DNA from: Polyporus tsugae | Lineage: Eukaryota > Basidiomycota > Agaricomycetes > Polyporales > Polyporaceae | Assembly: GCA_024305745.1 (NCBI GenBank) | Contig: JAHRBS010000010.1 | Location: 1,805,501-1,869,500, forward strand | Reading direction: 5' to 3' | DNA: 64,000 nt | Shown here: piece after piece, positions 45,971-55,700 of the stretch | Layout of the letters: every line of letters begins with the position of its first letter | Numbering within the stretch: the first letter of the stretch is position 1 | The notes under the pieces: model-generated | The model's input: the letters and a program-made list of their open reading frames with translations, nothing else | Databases searched by the model: none | Told to the model about the DNA's origin: nothing | Translations under genes and position numbers: made by a program

Positions 45971-46098
45971 GTTGTCTCCACTCTCCGCGAGCGCCGCGTC
46001 CTGGTCTTTGTCTCAAATGTCGATCCGAAACCTTTTGTGCCACATTTCTCTGCTCTCATTGACGACTCCAAGTGTGTCACTCGTAAGCCCACTGGTGA
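45971..46098 (+). pseudogene. Gene A, middle fragment stranded between two retrotransposons
   Basis: 128 bp of host exon, open throughout (VVSTLRERRVLVFVSNVD ... CVTRKPTGD). It is bounded by the GTTGT copy of element 1 on the left and the GGTGA copy of element 2 on the right. It joins in frame to 37861 upstream and 52780 downstream once duplications are counted once. Confidence 0.9.
46094..46098. repeat. Target site duplication of element 2, left copy
   Basis: GGTGA before the LTR; the right copy at 52780-52784 reads GGCGA, one transition different, consistent with mutation after insertion. Confidence 0.8.
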
Positions 46099-46544
46099 TG
46101 TTACGACTGGCCGTTGAGTAAGGACCAGGGAGACTTACGAGACAAGCAAGGGCATCAACGAGCACTTGTGCAGCAAGAGCGGAGCAAGGCTCAACGGTCA
46201 GGGCTGGAGACAAGATGTATTGAGTAAGTAGATGTCTACAAGCGAAATACAGCGAGGCTTACCTGGAGACAAGAGGTCAAAACTGAGGTCTCCAGGCAGC
46301 GAAGTACAGGTCCTTATATACGTATAGAGGACAATGAGAACCTGGGGACAATAGGTAACTATGGACACAGGTGAACAATGGGAATGGAACAATAGTGACG
46401 ACGGACAATAAGGAGCTATTGTGCTAAAGAACAAAGGACGAGATACAATGCAACGGAGAACAATAAGTACGACGTGAGAAGTAGATCGTCCAGAAAAGGA
46501 AACTAAGGCACTGGTAGCAGGCGCTGAATGGAACGTTCATGACA
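46099..46544 (-). repeat. Element 2 3' LTR
   Basis: 446 bp, TG...CA. It contains a minus-strand TATATAAGG motif near 46312-46320 and many acaat words. Confidence 0.95.
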
Positions 46545-46576
46545 ATACCCCCCTCCTAAGGGTTGTGCCTTCACAA

Positions 46577-49500
46577 CTAAGTCTTCTTGAGAGGACCAGG
46601 CGCCTCTGCGTGCGTTGAATGGAATTTCTGCACGAGTTGCGGCACATTTGTAAGGTCCACTGCATCCTCCCAGCTGTCATGTTCAGGGCCCCAACCCTTC
46701 CAGTGTACGAGGTACTGCAGTTTCTTCCACCGCCCATACCACCGTGACTCCAACACTTCCTCCACTTCGTACTCTTCCTCCCCCTCCACCTCAATTGCCG
46801 CTGGCTCTGCCGGGTGACGACCGGGGAGTCGACTCTCCTTGTGCGGAAGCAAGAGAGAAATGTGGAATACTGGGTGGATTACAAGGTCCTTGGGGAGTCT
46901 GAGCTCGTAAGCCAGATTGCCCACCTTGTGTACAACCAGATACGGGCCAGCGTACCGATCCACCAGTTTCCGAGAGACTCTAGGAACGTGGAAGTTCCTC
47001 GTGTCGAGCCACACCTTCTGACCTTCCTTGAACTCTGGAGTGTCACGGACATACCAATCATAGTACTCCTTCATCCGTTCAGCTGCTAGAGTTAAGGCCG
47101 CTGTTGCATCCTCTCGCGCCTGTCGCAACTCCTCCCGGCGTTCATCAGCTGCAGGCACCACCGTAGGCAACATCGGAATGTGGAACTGGGGTTCGTAGCT
47201 GTCATGAACACATTACGAACTACATATATAGTGCCAGCCAAGTGTCAAGCCAAGCTTGACATTGCGCCCTTTTGGCGTAGCTGGTTCAGCGGCTGGTCTG
47301 TTCCTAACAGTAGCCGTACATGAGGTAGAACGGCGAGTAACCCGTTGACGAGTGCTGGTGTGAGTTAAAGGCGAACTCTGCAATCGGCAGCCACTTGACC
47401 CAGTCATTGCGGTGCCGTGAGCAGAACATACGAAGGTACGCCTCTATCTCCTGGTTCCATCATTCCGATTGCCCATCTGTCTGCGGGTGGTAGGCTGTGG
47501 ACATTGCGCTTTCTATGCCGAGTCCCTTGAGTACAGCGCAGAAGAGCTTGCTTGAGAACTGGGGCCCACGATCAGAGATGATCTTCCGTGGCAGTCCGTG
47601 AAGACAAAAATGTTCTCGGATGAAGTTGTCAGCAGCTCCTTCTGTGTCGATCTCCTCAGTGCAAGGAATAAGATGTATCATCTTTCCATGCCGATCAGCG
47701 ATGAGCTGAAGCGCGTTGTATCCATCCACCTCTGGGAGTCCAGTGATGAAGTGGCACGTCACAATCTGGCCCGGGCCATCAGGGATTTCATTTGGTTGAA
47801 GAGGACCGTGCAGTTTGGCATGCGAACCCTTGCCACGGTGATAGGTGTCGCAGGTCTCAATGTAATCCTTAATGAACTTTGCCATGCCCGGCCACCAGTA
47901 GTTTCGCATGACCAACTCCAATGTCTTCGACTGCCCAGGGTGTCCAGCGGGCGGGAGGTCATGGTGGATGTGTACAATCTCAGCACACAGCGCGTCATCC
48001 TTGGGGACATAGACTTTGCCCCGGTACAGTAGCAGGCCTTGCTCACTGTTCCAGTCCACCAAGTTATTCTGAAGACGCGCTGGTCCAAGTTTCTCCAGTT
48101 TACTGAGTGCCTCCACGACCTCCTGCTCGTGCTCTCCGCACTCGCAGATGCGTCGAAGCAGTGCCTTCTCTGGAACCACTGATAGATGCCCTCTCTTGGC
48201 TGCCAGTACCTGGAAACGTTCTGGTTGCAACAAGACTCGACCGAGATTGTCATCTGCATCCTCGTGCTGGTGGTCGGGCCGTCTCGACAATGCATCGGCC
48301 CTACCATTAGATGTCCCAGGCTTGTGCGAGATGACAAAGTCGAATTGCAACAGATAGAGAGCCCATCGTGCCTGCCTGCGTGTGAGGTTCTGTGCTGTGC
48401 GCCAATACTCAAGGTTCTTGTGGTCCGACTGGATCTCAAACACACTAGAGAGACCCTCGAGATAGTGATGCCAAGCCTGCAGGGCACGAATGATGGCGAG
48501 CATCTCCTTGTCGTAGATCTCGTAGTTGCGTTCAGCGTTGTTCATCGACTCGGAGTAAAAAGCGATGGGGTGCCATTTGCCGTCTTCCCCCTCCTGAGAC
48601 AGAACCGCGCCCGTAGCGAAGCCAGATGTGTCGACTTCGATGCGGGTGTTGCGGTCTGGATCATAGATCGTCAGGACAGGGCTTTTGGTGAAGCAACACT
48701 TGAGCTCGTCAAAGGCAGACTGCTCTTCGTCTCCCCATTTCCATGGCACATTGCCCGTGAGGCAATCCAAGGGTTTGCGGATAGCACTAAAGTCCTTTAT
48801 GAACCGCCGATAGAAGTTTGCGAAACCGCGGAACTTCCGTATATCTGTGGTGTTCTGAGGGACAGGCCAATCTGCGATACCTCCCACCTTCACCGGATCC
48901 ATCTCTACACAGTTCTCCGAGATGAGTACACTGAGGTATTCCACCTTAGGCTGTTCGAACTCGCACTTCTCTGGCTTGCAGAACAGGTTGTTCTCCTTAA
49001 GATGTTTCAGGATCTCGTGCACCAATGTGCGGTGTTCCTCGAGATTGTCGGTGAATATGAGGATGTTATCGAGGTAGATAGTGACTTTGCCGAGTATGAT
49101 GAGGTCCTTGAAGATGTCATTCATGAGCGCAGAGAATGTGCTGGGCGAATTGGCTAGCCCAAAGAACATAATGTTCGGCTCGAACAGCCCTCAATTGGTC
49201 ACAAAGGCAGCCTTCCACTCATTGCCGGCCTTAACCCGCACATTGTTGTACCCCCAGTGAATATCGAGCTTTGTGAAGTACTTGGCCCTCTTGAGTCGAT
49301 CCATCAGATCCGATACCAACGGTAGTGGGTAACGGTTCTTAATGGTGATCTCGTTGAGTCGCCAATAGTCCTGGACTGGACGTAGGCTACCATCCTTCTT
49401 CTTGACAAAGAAGAATGGCGATGACATCGGCGACTTCGACTCTTGAATATAGCCTTTGGCCAAGTTCTCAGCGAGAAACTTGTCAAGCTCTCCTTGTTTG

Positions 49501-50459
49501 CTGGGCGATAGGGGGTACACACGGGAATGGAACATCTTTGCATCGGGCACGAGCTCTATCGCATGGTCATAGGGTCCGTGTTCTGGCAAACATTCGGACG
49601 CCTCTTTCGAGAACACATGCAAGTATTCGTGATAGTGCTCGGGTACGATCTCTTCAACGGGGCGGACTTCCTTCTTCTGGTACTCTTGCTCAGTGAGTTG
49701 TTGCAAATATGTGTATGTCACTGAAGCAAACAGTTGCGGAGCACCATAAAGGTGTTGTCCATCCTCCCATGCATCGAGAAGAGACGTCTCAGTTCCATCC
49801 CACCGCGGCAGGAATCCTGGTGGCCAGGGCCTATCCTCCTCCTTCTCCTCAGTCATCATGGCCGCACACACCCTTCCAACCTTCCTAACCTTCTTTGCCC
49901 GTCGAGGACCGTGGCGGGCCGTAAGCCGTACCTCCGTATCACGCGCTTTGGTCTTGACAGGTTCAGAGGTTCTCTGGTTAGTCGGGCATGTCTCTGGACA
50001 TCTCGACAGGCGTGGTGAACCATGTTCCCAGTCTACTTCAGGGTTGTGCTCGCGTAGCCAGTCCAGGCCGATGATGACATCCTCTTCTTCTATATCCGTC
50101 ACTACAAAGACCACCTTCTCCCTGTGGTCTCCGATTGCCATATCCAACATGGCAACCTCTGTGATCGTACCATCACGGTTTTCTGAACTGTCGGTGTTGT
50201 ACAGAGGAATTGGCCTTGCCAACTTCCTCGTCGTAACCCTATTCTGTTCTACGAATCGTCTATGTAGGAACTTAGTAGTAGCACCGCTATCTACCATAGC
50301 TACAATGTCCTTATGTCGCTGCTTGCCAATTAACTGTACTGGTATATGAAAGTGTTGACCATCATGATTTACTTCATATACAAACGACAAACCCAGTACA
50401 GAAAATCGACTATTACTACAAGAACCAGCACGTGCAGCGTCCAATGCAGTTCTAATCAA
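46577..50459 (-). pseudogene. Element 2 pol: protease to chromodomain (broken)
   Basis: Right to left. Protease MVDSGATTKFLHRRFVEQN. RT: FFVKKKDGSLRPVQDYWRLN, FTKLDIHWGYNNVRV, then TGA at 49191-49193 in place of the Arg of NRGLFEP, then MFFGLANSPSTFSALMNDIF and VTIYLDNILIF, where YxDD is expected. RNase H: EVDTSGFATGAVLSQ. Integrase finger HIHHDLPPAGHPGQSK ... ETCDTYHRGK, with Tyr for the last zinc Cys; CHFITGLP has His where the first catalytic Asp is expected. TGA at 47460-47462 replaces Arg of QSERWNQ. After the 110-bp insertion the frame resumes (EPQFHIPM) and ends in a chromodomain (VEEVLESRWYGRWKKLQYL) with stop at 46577. Confidence 0.9.
47200..47309. mobile_element. 110-bp TG...CA mini-insertion in element 2 integrase
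   Basis: Begins TGTCATGAAC and ends TTCCTAACA on the plus strand, flanked by GTAGC at 47195-47199 and 47310-47314. Removal rejoins YLMYGY with EPQFHIPM. It contains a TATATA motif. The size and ends fit a solo LTR of a very small LTR element (TRIM/SMART type) rather than a gypsy LTR. Confidence 0.85.
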
Positions 50460-51922
50460 AAACCCTCTTTCTTATCGACCACCGTAAGGGCAGCGATCTT
50501 CTCCTCCATTGCCTTGAGCTGGGCCTTGAGTGTCGTGAGCTCGTCGGTACTGGATGAGGAAGAAGAGGCAGCCCGTTGGCCCTCGACTTTGGGCTTTGGG
50601 CAGCGGAACGCGGGATGTCCTTTCTCACCGCAGTTCCAGCACTCTCCGTCGAACTTCTTCTTGCCCGAACCGGAGGCGGCTGCCTTTTCGCCCTTCTTCT
50701 TCCATCCAAATTGCTTTGGCCGTTCCTCCTCGCGCATGGCAAGTTGCTGGTCCATCTGCGGCGCGACTTTCTGGATCTTGGCGAGGTCCGAGATGTCATG
50801 CACTGTGGTTGCGAAGGCATCCTTGATCTTGTAAGGGAGTGCCGTGCGGTACTGTTCACGCTTGTCTGCATCACCAAACCTGGTGCAAGCAGCGATGGCG
50901 TTGAACTGACTGGTATAGTCCTTGACAGTGCCAAGCCAATGCGAAGCCTTGCAGAGTTTGGCGAGTTCTGCGACGGCTGCTTCCTCGTCGTTCGCAGCAC
51001 AGAAGTGCGCCTTGAACGACCCTTCAAAGGCCGCAAAGTCCGACCACGCAACATTGCCGCTGGCCACCATGACAATGTATGGGCTGGCCCACTCAGCAGC
51101 ACCACCGGTCAACTTATTGAGGATCGTGATCCAGCGGATCTCGTGTGCGAGACCTTGCGCCTCGAGAAGGTCGTAGTAGATGCAGGCATTGGCTACAAAG
51201 CGGAGCCCTTCCTGTGCGAGCTTTCCATTGTACTCATGAGGGGTGACTTGGGAGAGGAGTTTGGAGACATTAAAGGGGGTGGGTGTGGCCATGGTGGGAG
51301 TGGGTGACAGTGCTCGCAATGAGGGCAAAGAGGAAGAGGATGATGAGGGTGGTGAGGATGGAGGTGTCGGAGTGTTGAGAACTACGGTTTCTCGTTTGGG
51401 TTCCTCCTCGACTGCAGGGTTTGAGTCCTCTTGCTCGGGTTCTGCTTCAACCTTGGGTAGTGCTGAGGTTGAAGCGATGGGGGAATTGGAGGTGCAGGAT
51501 GCGAGCTGTTGTCTAACAAGCTTGGCAGTGATCTGGAGGGTTAGTCCTCCAAGACGAGGGGATGCGGACGGAGTCCCAGTGGGGGTCAGCTTGCGACTTT
51601 GGGGCTGAGAGGTTGGACATGAGGTAGGGCGGGACGCAGGACAAGATGCAGGGTTACTAGTTGCAACTGCTGCCGCTTGGCGAAGAGGCAGACGTTCGGG
51701 GTTACGAAAGGCAGGTGTAGGGGGTCTGGCAATGTGTGCAAGGATAAGGGCTGGTTGGTCTTTGGTAGTGATGAGTCGAGGTGCGAGACCTTTGACTGCC
51801 TCAGGAATAGGTCTCCAAGTACGACTACGGTGTGGGCACGGTTGTGTTACACAGACAGACCACCGTTTCTTGTCCTTATCCCAGTACTCGTCCTGGACTT
51901 CAAAGGGGTGAAAGGCGTGCAC
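50456..51922 (-). CDS. Element 2 Gag
   Basis: Open frame of 488 codons. A Pro/Ser-rich N-terminal half is followed by a Gag core (FNVSKLLSQVTPHEYNGKLA, YTSQFNAIAACTRFGDADKR) and a CCHC zinc knuckle CWNCGEKGHPAFRC, ending in a short coiled coil (LKAQLKAMEEKIAALTVVDK). The knuckle residues are all present. The stop overlaps the beginning of the pol frame by a few bases, in a different frame. Confidence 0.85.
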   Translation of the reverse strand: MHAFHPFEVQDEYWDKDKKRWSVCVTQPCPHRSRTWRPIPEAVKGLAPRLITTKDQPALILAHIARPPTPAFRNPERLPLRQAAAVATSNPASCPASRPTSCPTSQPQSRKLTPTGTPSASPRLGGLTLQITAKLVRQQLASCTSNSPIASTSALPKVEAEPEQEDSNPAVEEEPKRETVVLNTPTPPSSPPSSSSSSLPSLRALSPTPTMATPTPFNVSKLLSQVTPHEYNGKLAQEGLRFVANACIYYDLLEAQGLAHEIRWITILNKLTGGAAEWASPYIVMVASGNVAWSDFAAFEGSFKAHFCAANDEEAAVAELAKLCKASHWLGTVKDYTSQFNAIAACTRFGDADKREQYRTALPYKIKDAFATTVHDISDLAKIQKVAPQMDQQLAMREEERPKQFGWKKKGEKAAASGSGKKKFDGECWNCGEKGHPAFRCPKPKVEGQRAASSSSSSTDELTTLKAQLKAMEEKIAALTVVDKKEGF

Positions 51923-52333
51923 AAACTCTTTGCAAGCCAGGATGAAGTGTCTCGCTTCCTATCCAGGAACAATGGACGGCTGGTGCACAACCCAACACTG
52001 TCTGCTCAGCCTCCTCGGCCTATTGCTGTGTCTTAACCTCAAGGGACATGAGTCCAGGGGTGTCCTGCCTTGGCTTTGTTTCACCGCCTTTCTCTAGCCT
52101 CCCACGCCGTGAGGCGGACCACTTCTGTCAGTGCCAGGGTCTCGGGTTAGGAGCTTTCCGCGCACTGTACCACTAAAAGTGGCAAGCCTCGAGTTGAATC
52201 AAGACCACGTCCGATGGTGTGACTAGAGCGCGCACTACGCTAGGCCAACACAGAGGGTCAAGAGTGCGTACTGTACGAGGGGAAAGGGAAAGGGTGTGGG
52301 TACGCCGGTGCTCGTGAAGTAGTTTCGACCTAA

Positions 52334-52779
52334 TGTTACGACTGGCCGTCGAGTAAGGACCAGGGAGACTTACGAGACAAGCAAGGGCATCAACGAGCAC
52401 TTGTGCAGCAAGAGCGGAGCAAGGCTCAACGGTCAGGGCTGGAGACAAGATGTATTGAGTAAGTAGATGTCTACAAGCGAAATACAGCGAGGCTTACCTG
52501 GAGACAAGAGGTCAAAACTGAGGTCTCCAGGCAGCAAAGTACAGGTCCTTATATACGTATAGAGGACAATGAGAACCTGGGGACAATAGGTAACTATGGA
52601 CACAGGTGAACAATGGGAATGGAACAATAGCGATGACGGACAATAAGGAGCTATTGTGCTAAAGAACAAAGGACGAGATACAATGCAACGGAGAACAATA
52701 AGTATGACGTGAGAAGTAGATCGTCCAGAAAAGGAAACTAAGGCACTGGTAGCAGGCGCTGAATGGAACGTTCATGACA
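52334..52779 (-). repeat. Element 2 5' LTR
   Basis: 446 bp, equal in length to the left copy. Adjacent to the GGCGA target copy and the resumption of gene A. Confidence 0.95.
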
Positions 52780-55700
52780 GGCGACGAGCTGAAGAACATC
52801 TGTGTCTTGGCTCTAGATCATGCTCTTTTCATGATGGAGTGTCCAATCATTCCATCTACTTTCCGCGCTGGCGAATGGCTCGTTGAAATTCTCTGCCTGA
52901 TTCCTATCCACATCGCCATCACAAGAGACAATTGGTTTGTACCGCTCAAGGATGGGGTGTGGTCCGCGGACCTCGAGCGGTCCCTGCTCGGTGCCGACGT
53001 GGTGAAGATCATTGACAGTATTTCGTTCGGGTGGTATGAGTCGCTCTTCCAGTCATATATGGCCACCAAAGTAAGTCCTACTGATTTTTGCAGTGGTCAT
53101 TTCTTGTCTACTAATGGTTTCTCGCCTGCATAGCCCGTCAAAGTCGTCTCCTCTATGGGTAAGTTTCTCGATTGTTGTGATTGTGTCCATATTTTCATTT
53201 TTGCAATAGGGGAGCAATCAGTAGGCAAGAGCTTCGCGCTCAACCATCTTGTCGATACATTGTTTGCCGGGTCTGCTATGCGGACTACTGAGGGGGTGTG
53301 GATGTCAGTGACGCCCACGGACGACGTGCTTATCGTTGCCCTTGACTTTGAGGGTGCGTCGTACTAGGTGACGACTATATTTTTATGCTGATGCTTTGTT
53401 TCTGGCATATAGGCGTTCACAGCATCGAACGCTCGGCACAGGAGGACACCCTGCTTGTCCTGTTCAACACAGCCATCTCGAATTTAGTAAGCATACCACA
53501 GATCTTGCATACATCTATTGTCCGCTAATCTGCTCTTGCAGGTCCTCTTCCGCAACAATTTTGCTCTCTCTCGTGAAATCACTGGGCTCTTCCAGTCCTT
53601 CCAATCCTCTGCATCTGTCCTGGACCCAGAGGCCAACCCAATGCTGTTTCAGTCGACCCTCGTCATCGTCATCAAGGTAAGTAAGCGAGCAATGTAGGTT
53701 TTTTCAGCTGACGCGCAACATTGACATTGCAATTTGCTCGTAGGATGTTGTGGACTCTGACAAGGACGACATTACCAAAGAGTAGGATACCATTGTGGGA
53801 TTATTAGGCCAAACTCATGGCTTTCACCAGATTCTACCTCAAGTTCCAGCAAATCGTGCAAGCAGAGCAGGCCATGAGCTTCATTTCGCGTTTGCACCGT
53901 AATCGTCTAGACATTGTCCCATGGCCGGTGATCGAGTCGAAGCAATTCTATACGCTCTTCAAGATGATCAAGAAGCGACTGGACCAACAACCTGTTACGC
54001 ATCAAGGAGGCTCTGTCTTCTTACAAATGATGAAGATGCTGATGGCCAAGCTCAAGGTGCGACTTTCATTTCTATGATTTGTATCCTCGACAGAGCTCTG
54101 ACGTGATACGCAGGCCAACGACTGGGGCGCAATGTCACGTATGTCGACGATTGCCCTAATTATGTCATTCATTACCTACTCCATGATACAGAGAATTTGG
54201 CAGCCCATCGCACACACCTACTCCTATCCCTATTGCCTAAAGCTCTCGCCTTCGGTGCTGCTGAGGTGATACCGGACTTCGAACCGCTTACGGTACGTTC
54301 CGCTGCAGACACAAACTCAAAGCTACTCAAAGGTAGCTTATCGATTCCACAGAATTTTGATACTGCCGCGGTGATCGAGGCGGAGGATAGCATTGTACGT
54401 TTGTACTTGGGCAGAGCCGGTCCACGAGGTCAGCCTACAAGTCAAGACGATGCACTCCGGGATCTATGTGAATCCTGGGACTGCTACTTTCATCGCTTCT
54501 CCTCTATGGACGCGAGTTGGAGAGGACCAGACTGTGGATGCACGTATTGGACATGTCCACGCCTGGCTTCATGCGAACACAGCGAAATTCGGTTCCGCGC
54601 ATGCTGACGTGCAGCACCTCTTTCGAATCTTCGATACGACGATTATCGACCTCAAAGCTGGTATTTGCCTGTGTGGAACCCAGTGTGTGGCCTGCAACCT
54701 TGGCTGTATCCTTGGGCACCACTATGACGGCCCCCACTCCTGTCGGACTCATCATCAATGTGTACGCAAGTGCCAGTTTGAAGGCGCAAATCATGGTGAT
54801 TCGCAGCCTTGTGGTCTCCCGTGAGTCCTGTTTTTCCCATTGTTTTGACGGTGTCCCATACTCAACGCTTTTGTCATAGGGCTGGTCATCCTGGAACACA
54901 TTTGTGAGTCTCCACGTCGTGTTGTTTGATGTTTGCTCACTGTTTGTAGGTGCGATGTGACGGCACACTTGTGTGGTCAACCGTGTAAGCTCAGTGGCAA
55001 AAACGGGTGTCAAGAAGTGTGCTTCAAGGTTCATATCTATCCGTCCTCTGATCCAAATGTTTGTGCTGAGATCCAGCCTTCTTTTAGCCGGTTGACCATG
55101 AAGACGATGAACATTTGTGTTCAGCAATAACCCATGAATGCGGTGCGGTTAGTAAACTATTGCGTTCTGAAGCTGGAAGTTTCGTTGATATTCTCCCATA
55201 TCAGGCATGCAGTCTCTCTGATGTGCGCCTCCCTGACGGTAATGTCTTCTCATGCAGTAGCCGGTGTCGGATCCCGAGGTATCTGATCACTAACTGTTCA
55301 AATGCATCGCATTGTGATGTCAACTGATATGTCAATTTGTCGTGATATTCCGCATCATGAGCACCGCTGCGACAATGCGCAGTGTCCAATCAAGTGTCAG
55401 CTATGCAAGCGTCTCTGTTCAGAACATGATCATTTGCATGGCTTAAATGCTGACACAGTTCACTTGTGTGGGTACGTGAGTCTCTCATTACCGCAAATGC
55501 ACCACGGTCACACCGTTATGTACTATATAGGGAAGAACACCCATGCACCGCGCTGTGTAAGGCTCCTGGAATCTGCCAGATTGAGCTTACCCCGCAATCT
55601 GTGGAGGCCACGTTTACTGGAAAACACGAGAGTTTCCAATACACCAAAGTGAGTGTCTGTCATGGTACCGAGCGATCAGGGTAGCTTATAGTAGCATTGC

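Larger units (their letters stand above)
46099..52779 (-). mobile_element. Element 2: Ty3/gypsy chromoviral LTR retrotransposon, full length, defective
   Basis: 6,681 bp, coding on the minus strand, with 446-bp LTRs (46099-46544 and 52334-52779) starting TGTTACGACTGG and ending GTTCATGACA. The LTRs differ at about five places, all transitions by eye. Gag with a CCHC knuckle, DSG protease, RT, RNase H, integrase and C-terminal chromodomain are all present. It belongs to a different family from element 1: LTRs unrelated and pol clearly diverged. Defects: two CGA-to-TGA type stops, an RT active site reading YLDN, integrase changes, and a 110-bp nested insertion. A purine tract (AGGAGGGGGGTAT, minus strand) abuts the 3' LTR. 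The primer binding site was not identified. Confidence 0.96.

Noticed and set aside
48186..49157. 323-codon plus-strand frame inside element 2
   Set aside because: Antisense shadow of the pol gene, which carries all recognisable RT and RNase H motifs on the minus strand.
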